Source: Roridomyces roridus (Eukaryota; Basidiomycota; Agaricomycetes; Agaricales; Mycenaceae). Taken from it: 64,000 bases of DNA. The stretch is taken from assembly GCA_029378245.1 (NCBI GenBank), contig JARKIF010000003.1, forward strand, positions 3,613,731-3,677,730, given 5' to 3'. The notes below the pieces were generated by a model. The model was not told the origin of the DNA. It saw nothing but the letters and a program-made list of their open reading frames with translations, and did not search any database. Shown here one piece after another: positions 33,145 to 46,140 of the stretch; the stretch's first letter is position 1, and every line of letters starts with the position of its first letter. The position numbers and the translations under genes are program-made.

Positions 33145-35096
33145 AACGACGGGTACGTTCCCCAGTTGATATGAAACTATTTGTTTGATGATGATTCATG
33201 CCAGCGTACGGACGCAGCTTAGATTACATGGAATGTCTCTCGGTATGAATGACTGATTATTTAATGCGGTACAAGAAACAGTTCCAGTCTTCGCTCCGGG
33301 AAAATAGCTAACAGTATGAGCCTTGAATGAGGACTACTGTTTGATAGCCACCGGTCCCGCAGGATCCATTTACAGCTGACGAGCCCGTCCGACTCGGGAT
33401 CATGGCAATACGGTTGAACATGCTCCATGGATTGTGAAGGTTGGTTCTGTTTGAGCGGCATACAGACAAAGTCACTTGAAGGAATCCCTCCTTCCTAGTC
33501 TCCCGATGCTTCACTCCTGGTTATCCACCGGTACCAGGAGGGAGGGAGGGACGAAATCTAAGACCGTTTGCACTCTGAGTACGTGCCTTACTGGTCAGTA
33601 ACCCAGTCCACTTGACGAGCCCGTTCGACTCGGGATCAAGGTACTATGGGTTCGGGTCCGGAAGGCATTTTTGGTTCAAACCGGAAGCGAAAGGGCGACA
33701 TCGATGGATAAAGACAAAAACAACAGTGCTCACCTGCCATGACTCAACCCCAAGTTGAACGAGGCGGGCGTCGCGATCGGACTGACTGACTTACACATGG
33801 TATGGTCTGTGTGAGTCTTTCTGTACGTTTATGTCTGCGGTTTTGTGACTGGCATTGACTTGTTTATTGGGCAGCTTGGCAGGGATGCTCAGTGGTGGAT
33901 GCAGAAGTAACTATGTACACATATGCCACAACCGTTCAAGTTTGAGTATTGGTTCGAGGTTCAAAGTTCAATTTCGATCCAGGTTGAACCATGTTCTGCG
34001 TCTGCGAATCAACCAACAGAACCGAAGTGAACGTGAACCACGCGGGAAGTATACGTACATCTCATGATCAGCCCGCGTCCACCTGGATGAGTTTGGCTTC
34101 ACTCCATTCTCGTTCAGCTCCTGGGTGAGCATTTCGGATGCGGTTGGGATTTTCGAGCTCATGCGTCCCATATATTATGATATAATCTACGCGAGCTCTC
34201 TACGTAGTAGTACGTACGCGAGTTCTGGTCGTCAGTCCCTCGAGCACACGGAAGAACATACCGCTCGTCCACGGTGCTCAGTGCTCACGAGGCACAGCTC
34301 CGATGCCGCACCCGTTCGACTCGGGATCAAGGCATATGTACTATTGCGATTATTGGCCGTAAAAATCTTTTAGCTGCATGCGAGATTTTGTTCGTTGAAT
34401 CGTGGTACACTTGTCCTTTTTTTTTTTTGTTTTTGCCGCGCAGGCGTAGAGACAAGAATGAACAGACCAAAACGATGGGGGAGTGATGTCTGACATGCGA
34501 TCAAAGCTGTGGGTGGTGACCGGTGACCGACCCCACCGAGAGCGGGACAGTCCGCACGTTTGAGTTTAAGTTACGGCGTACTGACCGGTCACTCAACTGC
34601 GTCGGCAAAGAAAATGGGCAGTCAAGCTGTATTATCAGTACTCATGCAAGGCAGAAATAAATTACATTTCCCACAGAATCATGCTCCGATCGTCGCCTAC
34701 TGCTGTCTCGGCGGCATCGAGCTGGAAAAGCGACCTAATTGGACCATGGAGTCGTCGGAGTTTCGACCTGGCAAAATGTTGTCGAGCTGGTTTACTGCAA
34801 GCATGTCACCATACAGAAGAAGCCATATAAACATCGACGGTGGTTTACAGCCCAAGGGGACTGCGATGGGAAGCTGGCGTGGTTTTTTGGCCGGGCATGC
34901 ATGATTTTCTGGGCAGAGCCGGTGAAATTTTACACTGTGTCGCGGTAGGGCGCCGCTTCCGACGGGTGCGGTACCCGTGAAAAGACCTGATCAAAGTCGG
35001 GGAGGGGTGAGCGGGTGAAAGCCAGCGATCACAGAGTGTTCGAGAAAACGTTGGAGCGAACAGTACAACCATCCTGCGCCGAACCGCCGCAACAGT
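33145..35096. other. Gene-free stretch with T-arm-like repeats
   Basis: No coding gene seen. A roughly 25-base repeat GACGAGCCCGTYCGACTCGG occurs at 33379 and 33614, and a 21-base exact match to the second copy is at 34312-34332. Each forms a 4-bp stem (CCCG/CGGG) around the loop TTCGACT, like a tRNA T-arm. Confidence 0.5.
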
Positions 35097-35300
35097 TCAC
35101 GAATCATGATCCCCGGGCATCAGTGAGGCATAGTTGATGGGTATACGGTTGAACCTCACATGCACGGCCTCGTATGAATCGCTACTAGCCTGGGCTGGCG
35201 CACGCGCTAGCTTGGCCGAAAAATGGAGCCGTCCAAGTGGAATACTCACTGGCGGTTGCGCTGGGGCGCATACAATCAATTCAGCGGAAATCGTTATCAA
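35097..35300 (-). pseudogene. Fragment related to zinc-motif paralogue B, exon 1
   Basis: The minus-strand frame contains PAQASSDSYEAVHVRFN, to be compared with PVTQASSDSYNVAWEFG in the gene at 24246-24894. The seven-residue identity QASSDSY and similar spacing suggest a third family member reduced to a fragment. No counterpart of the zinc exon was found nearby. A chance match cannot be excluded. Confidence 0.35.
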
Positions 35301-36321
35301 CGCCCGACGTCTGGGGCGGAGTACACTTTGGCCTGTTTCACCTCCCGACGTTTACGAGTCGGCGGGCTCTGTGAATTCAGTCGCCAATGAGCTCCATTGC
35401 ATAAAAAACCTCAAATGATTTTTATCTACACTTATATTCTTTGAACCCCGAGCAGACGGTGATCTACGGAGGGTTTACCTGAGGCTGGCGTAATAGAAAT
35501 AGTGCGTTTATAAATACCCAATGCTGCGATCGCGGCCGCTTACCGTTGGCTTACTTACTATCATTACTGATAGCCTAGCCCCGACCCGAGTGAAAGCCAT
35601 GGAGCAAGTCAGAAGCGATGCTCTTAGGTCAACTTCAACTTGGTCCCATGGGCCATGTAAGTCTGGAAGGACCGTGTCGACAGCCTCCATTCCTTCTTAC
35701 TATACCAGCGTTTCCATGCAATGTTCAATCGTTGTCAGTAGTGGTTGTCAGTTGAATGCAGATTTATTTCTCGTTGTTCCCAGGACGCCGAGCTGCCTGG
35801 GTACCTAACAACTCCCGTTGTTGCGCGAGAATCACACACAGACCGCCGGTGTGATCATTGCTCAAGGTGGTGGTTCTAAAGTTGTAATCAAGGGATCGCC
35901 TACGTGCACGTGATGGTCCGGTATTCAAAGGCGTGATTGATTGCCGCTTTTCTGCTCCGCACCTCCTCTTGCCTCGCGCTCTTCTCGCACTGAACACCCT
36001 TGCCCACCGGGACTATCTCTGAGCCCACTGCTGCTGTTCGTTTCGTTGGTTCAGTACCAGCAAAACTCAGTGCTCTTCGAGCTGGGCAGCGTGGGTCCCC
36101 GACTCCCCGCCCAGATGCTTGCCTTGCGCTTGCCCCAGCTCCTTCGGGATAAACGCCGTGCTATACTTGGACTGGGACTATCACTTTGAATTCACCCTCG
36201 CACCGCCGGTGAATAGATGGGCGGAACTGGTATGGAACGAGCGATCCTTGGGGCTAAAATTGCGACAGGCACGAATGGATTTCCCCAATTGCTTGTAGGA
36301 CAGACACTGCATCGCTCACCG
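35301..36321. other. Upstream region of glyoxal oxidase, no gene recognised
   Basis: No coding frame with features. The proximal promoter of the oxidase occupies the last few hundred bases. Confidence 0.4.
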
Positions 36322-36329
36322 TATAAAAG
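36322..36329 (+). promoter_or_regulatory. TATA box of glyoxal oxidase
   Basis: TATAAAAG lies 43 bp before the ATG at 36372, the expected arrangement for a strongly expressed secreted-enzyme gene. Confidence 0.6.
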
Positions 36330-36371
36330 GACCATACATTCTCCGTTACTCAGCAGTTCACTCCTTCCAAC

Positions 36372-38401
36372 ATGCGCTCCACCAAGTTCCTTTCGCTCCT
36401 CCCCTTCGTTCGCCTCGCAATGGCCCAGAACACCTGGTCCATTGTGCAGCAAGGCAACTCCGGCATTATCCCCCTCGAGCTTATCAACCTGACGCCAACA
36501 CTGGCTCTGATGTACGACCGCCCCTACACCAACCCCCTCAAGCTCCCCAACGGCGAGTCCGCCTGGGCCGGTCTCTGGCACTACGACACCAACACGGCGA
36601 CGCCGCTTGAAATCCAGACGAACAGCTTCTGGTTAATTTCACATTGGTCTCAAAAATTTATTCGCTAACTTGGGAATTTCAGTGCTAGTGGAGCTTTCAT
36701 CTCGAACGGTACTCATGTCGCCGTCGGTGGTCAGCCAGTCGACGACATTCCCGGGTGGGGAAACGCTACCGACGGTCGTATGGGCATCCGCCTCTTTGGC
36801 CCCTGCACCTCCCCAGACGGCACCGGCCCTGGATGCACCGTCTTCGAGGACCCGGAGACTTTACACCTCGTCGTCACGCGTTGGTACCCCACGGCTCTGC
36901 GCATTGCTGACGGCAGTCTCTTCATCATTGGCGGCAGCGACATCTTGACAACGTTCAACGGCGCGGACATTGCCCAGAACAACTACGAGTTCTTCCCGCC
37001 GCGTAAGGGTGAGGAGGGCACGGTGCGCCCGAGCAAGTTCTTGGAAGACACCCTCCCAGCTAACCTCTTCCCTCGGTATTTCTCTCCTCTTCTTTGACTT
37101 GTCAATTTGCTAACTTATGATACAGTGGGATGGTCCTTCCTTCCGGTAATGTCCTCATCATTGCCAACAACCAGTCGGTCATCTACGACATCGAGACCGA
37201 CACTGAACTCCTGCGCCTTCCCGAGCTCCCCAACGGCGTCCGCATCGGTGTCCCCTTCGACGGTTTCGCCCAGCTGCTGCCTCTCTCTCCCCCGCTCTAC
37301 GAGCCGGCCGTCATCGCTTGCGGTGGATCCAACAAGCCCGACACCATCACCTTGGAGGAGATGTCCGTCAACGACGTCGCTTCCACTCAATGCCAGCGCA
37401 TCACGCTGACTGCCGCGGGTGTCGCTGCCGGATGGGAGATCGACCATCTGCCGGACCCGCGTGTCATGGCTGAGACCGTCATGTTGCCCAGCGGTGATAT
37501 CTACATCGTCAACGGCGCGCATACTGGGTCAGTCGCACATTTTAATTCGGGAAGAGCTGATACTCATTGTGGATCAGCTACTCTGGATATCCCTCCGTCG
37601 GCGATTCGGGAGCCACCGGCACCAACGCGGCTAACCCTGCGACACAAGGTATCATGTACAAGAGCACATTGCCATTGGGTCAAAGGTATTTGTTTCAGCT
37701 GTTTTTCGGACCTTCTTGCTGACATTTCGGCCAAAGAATCACTCAGGTCGGCATCCCCACGAGCCCCATCCCCCGTATGTACCACTCGGCTGCGACGCTC
37801 ACGGCCAAAGGGTAAGTCCCAACACTTTCACAACTGCTGGTTGTTAACATTGCTCAGGAACATCATGGTTGCGGCCTCCAACCCCCACCCCTTTGTCCTT
37901 GATGCCGACGACAACCCGAACAACCTTTCCTTCCCCTCGGAGTACCGCGTCGAGTACTTCAACCCCGACTTTATTACCAACAACTCGCCCCGCCCGGTCA
38001 TCTCCAAGTCTCCTTCCCAGCTCGCGTTCAATGCCAACGGGACGCTCACGGTCACTATCCCCGCCAGCCTTGCTGCCGGCGAGCTCCAGGGTATGCTCTA
38101 TCCATCTGCGTCTTGCACGCACATTTACTTACAATTTTGAACAGTCTCGCTGATTGACACGGGCTTTGTCACCCACGGATGGCACGCCGGCCAGCGCCTT
38201 GTCTTCCTCGAGCACACCCTCTCTGGCAACACGCTCACCATCACTGCGCCCCCCAACGGCAATATTTATGCACCAGGCCCCGGTTGGATCTACGTCGTCG
38301 CCGATGGTGTCTGGAGTGAGGGTGTCCAGATCCTGATTGGTGACGGTGGAAACCCGCCCCGCCCCGCTCAGGGTGTCCCGGTGACCATCACCAGTCTTTA
38401 A
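36372..38401 (+). CDS. Glyoxal oxidase, copper-radical oxidase (AA5)
   Basis: Extracellular enzyme that oxidises small aldehydes such as glyoxal and makes H2O2 for lignin-degrading peroxidases. Seven exons (36372-36631, 36683-37075, 37126-37527, 37578-37685, 37737-37811, 37858-38090, 38145-38401) close in phase to 575 residues. Residues 1-18 are a signal peptide (MRSTKFLSLLPFVRLAMA). The radical-site cysteine is Cys87 in NSFCASGAF, formed across intron 1. Copper-ligand candidates are Tyr155 in RWYPTALR, Tyr403-His404 in RMYHSAATL and His501 in FVTHGWHAGQ. The N-terminal kelch-like beta-propeller includes MGIRLFGPC and LFIIGGSD, and the C-terminal domain is immunoglobulin-like (DUF1929). All active-site residues are present, so it is probably active. 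It lies in a block of secreted-protein genes. Confidence 0.93.
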
Positions 38402-39309
38402 TGCGGAGTTGCGGCGAAAATAATGTAGTCTCTTTCATTCCTTATTATTGTTCCTATTACATTCCGGTAAATTATCAAATCTAATTGTGTTGAATCTCAT
38501 TTGGTCGCAATACTTTCATCAGGCAAAACGACGCTATGGAAAGTGTAGAGGATTGACGTCGAGTCTGGTTTACAACTCCTTGGAATTGTATGTTGTGCTT
38601 ATTTGGACTACTTATCGGTTCCGGGGATCGAGACTCAACCACCCTCCAAGACATTCTAGCCTTGGGTTTCCCGGGATGCCCACGGGTGGTCAAGCACAGG
38701 TCTTGGGTACTTGGACCGCACAGGTTTCATTCAGCTTTGCATTTCGTCTTTTTGACCTTTGAAGTCCAATATTATTCAGTGCCCAGAACTTGAAGGTCAA
38801 AAAAACAGACTCCAGATTTCGGTGAAGCGAAAGCCGAGGGTCAGATGCCTGCACTCCTCAATCAAGGGCCGAGGTATAGTTGAGGCCGGCAATCGAGGAT
38901 AGGATAGGGGTAGGCCTTGGTCCAGATCCAGAGCGTCTTCACCGAGATGCCCGGTCTCGAGAATGAACTTGAAGCACAGGTCTAGGGAGAGTTCGGTGCA
39001 CAGGTTTCGCACAGTAATTTTTTTCACCGGTAGCCTCTTGTTCGTTGAGATCCGAGCGGCGTCGCAATTGCCAAGAAAAGTTGGGAGAGTGACTGAGCCA
39101 GAAGACCGCGTTCAGATTTTTGGGTCCTATCTCCCAGGGTGAAAAGACGACGCAACGACGGTGCGTCCTCCATATCCACTGCTGTGGCCGTTCCAAGTCG
39201 ACGCTCTAGACTCCAGTTCCATTCCAGCGGATCAGGGCGCGGGTGTAAAATGGAGTGATCCGCTCTCGATCCGTTCCTGGTCTCACTCTCCTAGATCAAG
39301 ACTCAAAGA
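38402..39309. other. Intergenic, no gene recognised
   Basis: 3' flank of the oxidase and upstream region of the small secreted protein gene. Short frames only. Confidence 0.4.
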
Positions 39310-39317
39310 TATAAAAG
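39310..39317 (+). promoter_or_regulatory. TATA box of a small secreted protein gene
   Basis: TATAAAAG lies 178 bp before the ATG at 39495, leaving a leader of about 150 bases that is C/T-rich. Confidence 0.5.
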
Positions 39318-39494
39318 CGCCCGTACTAGGCCATATGTCCCCATCCGCCTTCCTCTCACTCACCACCTCTCTCACCTTCCTCACAAACACACTTTACGAC
39401 GTCAGTTCTCCTCGTTCTATTCATCTACCCTCACTCACTCACTGACTCCTCCTCCTAGTCGTCTCATCTAACCACTACCCACACCATCCTTACA

Positions 39495-39832
39495 ATGAAG
39501 TTCTCTATCATCAGCGCTGTTGCCTGCACTCTCCTGGCCGCTACCGTCGGCACCGTCACCGCGTCTCCCATCGTCGAGGTACGTCCCCCTTCTCTCCCCC
39601 CTGTACACCATCCCTGACTCTCCACCTCCTACAGCGCGACATATCATCATTCTTCCAAACCTTCCAGTCCTCGACTCCCGAGGAACAGACTCAGATGATC
39701 AAGTCTATCGACTTGAACGTCATCACCCCCGCCGTCTGTGAACAGCTGGCGGGTATCCCCGCTGTTGCGAAGAAGCTCATCACTCCCGCCGTCGTCAAGA
39801 ACTTCGTGAAGAAAATGCAGAAGCAGAAGTAG
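39495..39832 (+). CDS. Small secreted protein, 93 residues
   Basis: Exons 39495-39578 and 39635-39832 close in phase. The N-terminus MKFSIISAVACTLLAATVG is a signal peptide that probably ends at about residue 23. The mature part is short, helical-looking and lysine-rich at the end (FVKKMQKQK), with one cysteine. No family recognised. The strong TATA box and C/T-rich leader suggest high expression. Confidence 0.75.
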
Positions 39833-40152
39833 AGGGTCTGAGACAACGATAGGGCTGTATGGGCGTGGGGCGGAACTGGAACTTGGACATTTTATCATCG
39901 GGCGCTTTGTTGTGCATATATATCTCTGCAATAAATCATATTCGATACCACTCTATTCTGCCGTTTACACATTTTCCTCGACGCCAATGGACGCATTCAC
40001 TGCATACCCCGCGGGGGGCTGTTCCAGACGAATAAATAAATATTTCCGCACAATCCCGCTCCCCTGTCTCGCCCTCTCCACTCACTCGCATGTTATAAGC
40101 TCCCGCATCCCCTTCATTTCTACACCTTCCTGCCCCACGACCCCGACAACTA

Positions 40153-40696
40153 ATGCCCACGAAACACATCCCCGCGCACGCACTCAGCCTCCTTCTCGTT
40201 CTCCTCCTTCTCTTCTTCGTAATCACCCCACCTGTCCTCGGCGCCCCTTTACCACAGAAATTGAGGTCAGGCACCGGCACAGAGGAGGCGAGTGATTCCG
40301 ACGATTTCTCGTTCCTTGGCAAGGTCAACTGACCTTCGCGGCGATTACAGCCCGCAATGAATTCCATTTGGTCGAATCTTTACCCAGGACCAACGATCTC
40401 ACGTCCGATTCCGGCGGCCCCCGAGTCCGCTACCGTTGCAATTGAGGTGCGTGTGTATCACTGAAATTCCCGTCGATTTCTGATGTTCTTCGTAGGACCC
40501 ACGCGGTATCATCGACTCCATATTCGCCAACCCTGCGGGTACGATCCCGCGTCCCAACTCGATGATTTCCCCGCGCGCTTCTTCGGTGGATTTTGGTTCC
40601 GTCATGGCGGGGCTCTTCAAGAGCATGGCGGCGGCGAAGAATAGTTCGTTGAGTGCAGTTGGGAACAATCCGCGTCCGGCTGGATTGTCCAGTTAG
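40153..40696 (+). CDS. Putative small secreted protein, 155 residues
   Basis: Three exons (40153-40323, 40351-40446, 40496-40696) close in phase to 155 residues. Residues about 11-29 are strongly hydrophobic (LSLLLVLLLLFFVITPPVLG) and serve as a signal peptide or anchor. The mature part is proline/serine-rich and ends in SAVGNNPRPAGLSS. Intron 1 is very short (27 nt), which makes that join doubtful; if the frame were not spliced there it would stop after 59 residues. No cysteine pattern or known domain. Convergent with the F-box gene, whose stop is 76 bp away. Confidence 0.5.
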
Positions 40697-40771
40697 TTGG
40701 TATAGCGGGAGACTACATATTTGGACTTGAAAAGTAAGAATGAGAATGAATCGCAGACGTTTACGCACCTC

Positions 40772-42312
40772 TTACCCCGAAAGCAATCCCGAAGCACTCC
40801 CTCTCCTCCTCCACCGCACATCCACACCAGATGCCCGCAGCTCCGTCTGCAACATGAAAATTTCAACTTCGGCGTCCAACACGTCATCCCTCCGCTCCTC
40901 GACATCCGTCCAATCGACGACGTGCGCATACACAATGGACGGACACACACGCAAAAACGACATGAAGGAACGGAGTGCATCGCACGGCGGCTCTGACGAT
41001 ATGTCAGAGTCAACCACCCCGACGTCAAGTCGTTCAAGCCGCGAGAGCACACTGCCGTGTTTCTGTAGCGTCTTGAAGACAGACCCCATCAGCCGAGTCT
41101 CCCGACCCACGAGCTTGAGCCAACGTAAGCTTGTCAGCGAAGCCAACACATCGATCGCGATACTGTGCGTTTCGAAGGAGACGTTAGACAGTGTCAGTGT
41201 GTGCAGTTGTCCAGCGTATGTAGACCAAAATCCCGAAGCGAGAGGCGTCCATGTGTGCCGGCCAATGAAACACAAGTCGAGATTGTCGAGCGCAGGGAGA
41301 ACGAGTCTGCGTAGAAAGTATTCGGCGCTGCTCCCAGCGGGTGCAGAGAACAGGGTAAGTGAGAGTTGCGTGAGATTGGGCAGTTCAATCTGCGGAGTCC
41401 TGGCCGTTTGCTCGTCACAGCTGATATAAACCTCGAGAACCCGGAGTTGGCTGCAGCCAACGAGGTTTTCGAGAAACTGCGTCGCCAGCAGCGTCGCCGC
41501 GACACGCAAAATCGAAAGTTGCTGCCAAGGGAGGAATAGGAGGGCGACATCCTGCGTCATCGTCGGGATACACGTCGTACGGAGGTGCACGGCACTCAGC
41601 TTGGGGAGGGGGCGCAAAGGCGTGAAGAGCACGCCCGACATGGAGGCGAATGCATGGATCTCGATTTCCTCGAGCGAATCGAAGGAGTGTTGTGTCATTT
41701 CGTAGACGACATCCTTCGTTAGACCGTCGGGGCAGTGGATTAGGGAGAGGCTGCGCCAGTCGTGTGCGCGACTGGTGATGAGCTTTAACAGCGGAGAAAG
41801 CTCGTTGGTGTGATGGTAGTAGTCAGAACTCAGGATACGGAGTCTGAGGCTACCCGGACGGCCCTTTGCGAACCAGCTCTCGACGAGGTTGGCTGTGGCG
41901 CGGACGTCCCACTGACTGGTGTGGTCGAGGGAGATGGTGATAGAACTCCACAGTTCGGGGGTGTGGAGTGCCAAGTCGCGGAGAGGCGCGCATATTTGTA
42001 CGAGATGGAGCGGGATGTTGTGTGTCGGCTGATTAAGGGTCTCGTTTTCATCGTCCACCTCGCAAGAGAGGACGAGGATTTCCATGAGAATTTCGGTGGG
42101 GAGGGTGAAGATGTAGGCGGATTGCTTGGGCCCTTTAGGTGAAGTGTGAGCTGTCATACAATAAGACGAGGGCAGGATGGCTCACGGATTTGGTCGACGA
42201 CAGCAGTGGATGTCGATTTCGGAGCCTTCTTGAAGACCTTCGTTGCTTGTCTCCACAGCGCCCGCACATTGGTGAAGGAGCGGGTATCGCTGCGAGCGGT
42301 AGACATATCCAT
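40772..42312 (-). CDS. F-box-like leucine-rich protein
   Basis: Exon 1 (42312-42186) reads MDMSTARSDTRSFTNVRA and joins in phase through a 35-nt intron to exon 2 (42150-40772), total 501 residues. Residues about 55-110 are F-box-like: FTLPTEILMEILVLSCEVD, then VQICAPLRDLALHTPELW. The rest has irregular leucine-rich repeats (LRVLEVYISCDEQ, LPNLTQLSLTLF, LDNLDLCFI). Such proteins act as substrate adaptors of SCF ubiquitin ligases and form large families in mushrooms; the target is unknown. The main exon ends in a stop that overlaps a possible GTAAGA donor, so a further exon cannot be excluded. Confidence 0.8.
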
Positions 42313-42575
42313 TTATGAGACACAGAGAAGCCACGGCTGTAGGTCGACGGCGTAGAAGGCAAGCTGTATGTGTGAGAGAGAGAGAAGACCGCGTGTGATG
42401 TGACTGCGCGTGATGGACAGCAAATCACATCATGCCGACTGATGCCGCACTCTTTGAACTGAAACTGAAAGCGGAGTTCACAGACAAGGAATCCAAACAT
42501 AATGTCATTTCTATCGTGCAATTTACATTGTAATCCTCCGAGATAAAAATGAAAAAGTCCCAGTCGATCCACCCT

Positions 42576-44644
42576 TTAAGACAAACCAACGGCAGTGCGG
42601 AGCTTGGCATAGTTGGGCGTTCCGAGACCGGTGACGGGGTCCCAGCCAGCACGCGCAGAGAAGCCACTATAATCGCAATGAATCAATCTCCGCTCGATGA
42701 ACATAAAAATGAGGAGGGTAACGCACTTGGTGCTGCAGCCAGGGTTAGTGCCGGTGGTGATGTCGGTGAAGGCAGCACGGCCGGTGGTGCTGTAGAGGAA
42801 GGGGTTGAGGAAGCCGAGGGGGGACTTTCCAGCGGTGATGAGCTCGTCGTTGAGGAGAGCGATGACGGAGGCGAAGGCGGGCGAGGAGCAGCTGGTGCCG
42901 GAGACGGTGCCGGTCTGGGCGTCTACGAACAAGCGTCAAAACCAGCCCAGAGCAAACGAAACTGGATATGCACCCCACGCGATCTCAAAGTTGACACCCT
43001 GGAAGGAGATATCGGGGAACCCACGGCCGGAGGCGTTGTACTTGCCCGAGTTGGTGGTGCCGATGGCGGAGATGTAGCCCGCGACGTCAGTGGCCTGGTA
43101 GCTGGGGATGGGGAAGTAGTTGCCGAACCCGCCGGACGAGAAGGAGGCGGCAGTCTCGGCGATGTTCTGCGTAGCACCGACGGACGTGACCCACGGGCAG
43201 TTGGAGGGAATCGTGGGGATGAAGGTCGTGCAGGATTGAGACTGGCTGCCGCTGACACCACCTGCAGACGGATGAGAAATGACAACGGGTCGAGTAGAGG
43301 AGACTTACCGTCTCCGGAGGAGAAAAGAAGCGAAGTACCCATCGCACCGAGGGCCATGTACGAGTTGCAAAGGGTGGTGGCAACGGCACGGGAGAGGTCG
43401 GGTTCGTTGAAACCATACGAAGTCGTCAAAACATTGGGGCGCGTGCCGGTAGCCTCCTTGGAAATGGTCGTGATGATGTCCAAGAAGCCAGAGATACCGT
43501 CAGAGTTGCTGTCGCCGACGGAGATGAAGGTGATGGGGGCGCCGGTGGCGACACCGATGGTGTACTGCGCAAGGTCTCAGAAATATGGCGAAAGACAGGA
43601 GAGGATGTACGCACCTGGATGTCGAGGTTGGCCTCAACACCGGCAGAGGAACGGGTCTGGGTGTTAACACCGCCGTCAAGGGTTTGGAGAGTGAAGGTCG
43701 TGGACGAGTTCATGTCGGTACGGAAAGCGGTGAGGAATTGCTACAAACCCTTCAATAAACACATTATTAATGAAAATGAACGAACGCACCTTCAAGTCAG
43801 CCTGGTTGGCCCACTCGTCAATGAAACCCGAAACAGCGAGAATGTTGTTCTTGTTCTTGGTGGCAGTGGCGGGGATCCCGTACATCGCCTGCAAGCAGGC
43901 GGGGGTGATGACAGTGTTGCACGAAGTGGGGACAGCATCGCTGACGGGGGCGACCTCAGCGACGGGCGTCTTCTCGATGGCAGAGAAGAGGGGCTGGCCC
44001 GAGATTGGGGGCGTGAAGCTGACGGTGGGGTGGATAAAGTCAACGTGGCCGATGAGCTCGGCGGGGAGGTGGTATGCGAGCGTGCGGATGCTCTCGGCAC
44101 CAGACTCGACGTGAGTGAACACGGAGAACTCGGCCGAGAAGAGCTCGTTGGCCTGCGACACGGGGATCGTGATGGAGAGCTGGTCGCCGGCGGGGGTGAT
44201 GGTCTTGGGAGTGATGTTGTTCTCCGAGAGCTGGGAGAGCGTGAGTGAGACGAAAAAGAAAACGGAAGCAGAGTAGACTCACCCAGGCGCTGACGGTCTG
44301 GAGGGTCTCCGCGGTGGGCTTGACGAACTCGTTGACCTAAAATGAACAATTAACAAGAGAACGAAACGACAGCGAAGAATACATACCTCGTCAAGGGTGA
44401 GGTGCTGGCCGTAGAGGTCGCTGGCCGGGTCAGAGACCGTCATCAAAGCGGACTCGAGACCAGCGATGTCGGTGGGCGGCATGGCAATACGGAGCGTGAG
44501 CTCCTTGGCCGCCGGCGCCGCGCTGGTGTGGACGAAGCCTTGAGGAGCCGCCGCACGGGTCTCGTGCATAACCATGCGCCGCTCCAACGGCTTGGCCGAG
44601 GCGATGAGGAGGAGGGACGCGAAGACGGCAGTGGCGAAAACCAT
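42576..44644 (-). CDS. Sedolisin / tripeptidyl-peptidase (S53)
   Basis: Secreted acid serine-carboxyl peptidase. Eight exons (44644-44387, 44336-44283, 44230-43790, 43740-43615, 43564-43309, 43261-42974, 42922-42727, 42666-42576) close in phase to 569 residues. Residues 1-17 are a signal peptide (MVFATAVFASLLLIASA). Residues about 30-190 are the activation prodomain. Catalytic residues: Glu287 and Asp291 in GVEANLDIQ, Ser485 in SGTSCSSPAFA, and oxyanion Asp378 in FSSGDGG. The C-terminal calcium-site region reads GWDPVTGLGTPNY. These define family S53. It lies near the glyoxal oxidase, another exported enzyme. A TATA box is 59 bp upstream of the ATG. Confidence 0.94.
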
Positions 44645-44702
44645 GGCGGAGGTGAGCACCGGGGAGAGGAGGAGCACAAAGTATGGTTGAGGGCGGGGGC
44701 AT

Positions 44703-44709
44703 CTTTATA
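44703..44709 (-). promoter_or_regulatory. TATA box of the sedolisin gene
   Basis: TATAAAG on the minus strand, 59 bp before the ATG at 44644. Confidence 0.5.
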
Positions 44710-46140
44710 GCAACTCGAAGCTGGATAAGCACGTCCCCAACTGTGTGCGCTATGCGAGATAAGCTTGGCCAAGCCCGTCGTGAGGGAAATGGTCATACTG
44801 CACATAGGTTCTTCTTTTGTCTTGGCGAGGAAACCACCAGTATCACAGCATGTGGAGCAACGAAAGAAGAGACGTCGGTTTGATTATCCGGGTGCCTGTA
44901 AGACCCAAGTAGTCAGCTGGTCGTTGCCGAGAGAACCTAACGAACCGGGCTCGGCGCGAGACGGGCGTACCAGAACGGGAAACGTTCCTTATCTTGTCTC
45001 GAACTTCTCGAGTATCTGACGGAAGTGAAAGAATTGAATACAAAACCTCGCAAGGGCATGCACGCGGCATATTCCATCAGGAAAGAGGATTGATTGTCAA
45101 AATGCTCGTTGCGTCATTGTTCCCGGCGCGTGGCGAGGATCACAAGACTTGGCGCGCAACGATCAGGCGGGCACACGACCTCAACAAGCCCCAGGTTTCC
45201 AGACCTAAAATGCAAGAAAAATTGAGAAGAGAGAGATCCTAGAACGGCAGACCGCTCAGAGAAAGACGATGAAGGCAGGAAGAAGGATGCGTCACCGTCT
45301 GTCACGCGGCCGAAAACGATCCGCCCCAACTGATGGGCTATCTTTTGATCGGTCCAGACCTGGGGTGTAAAGAAGTTCCCGGCCGCCGGATTTGCGCACA
45401 CCGGAGATATTTAACCCGCTGGGATGCATAGGGATGCATGTGGACGACGATCAGAAGAGCACAGACAAGGATTTCTCGTGCTTCAAGATGATGAGAAACT
45501 TGGAGGAATACACGAACGCGCATGGAGAGAAAAGATAAGTGTAAGATAGTCAGGTTCCAGTCAGGTACCAATTCTTGGAACTGTCCAGGAATCGACTTCG
45601 AGAAGCTCGCGGAGGCTGATCGGTGCCGATGGATTGAACGCGTGTACTCCGAGCTCAGGGGCATTGCTGTGATTCGCCGCGGCGCCGAAGGGTGCCGCGT
45701 TGACGACTGGTGATGACTGACAATTCGAACCTTTGCGAAAGCATTCTACAAGGCCTCCCGGTCGCGTCGACCGGGAAGGGCTGAGGGCAACAGGACACAT
45801 GCTGGCGCAGGTCTTGGTCATAAGTACGTTACATACCTACTGGCTTGCCTTGGAAGTTGGCGGCAATCCTCGCTCTATGTAACGCGCGACCAACCTGTCC
45901 CAGGGCTTCCAGAATTTCCGCGATCTCATGGTCGTCGGCAAGACAATGTTCAGTCGCATTGCGTATCGAGTCTTCGGCCTTGACCTGTCAGTTGCTGCCT
46001 TGCCGTCGTTCATCAATGCTGCCGCTCGGCCTGATGGTAATGTTGATAATAATGATGATTGATATCGGCATACCGCGAGGCATACGAATTGTGTGATTCG
46101 CCTCCATGATTTGAAGCGAGATACTGGAGATGAGGACGCT
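44710..46140. other. No gene recognised
   Basis: Upstream region of the sedolisin gene. Short frames only; no RNA gene or element identified. Confidence 0.4.

Noticed and set aside
34560..34904. 114-codon plus-strand open frame
   Set aside because: No recognisable feature; probably a chance frame in intergenic DNA.
42549..43667. 372-codon plus-strand frame
   Set aside because: It is the complement of the sedolisin exons; its Gly/Glu/Arg-rich make-up reflects the antisense of GC-rich coding DNA.
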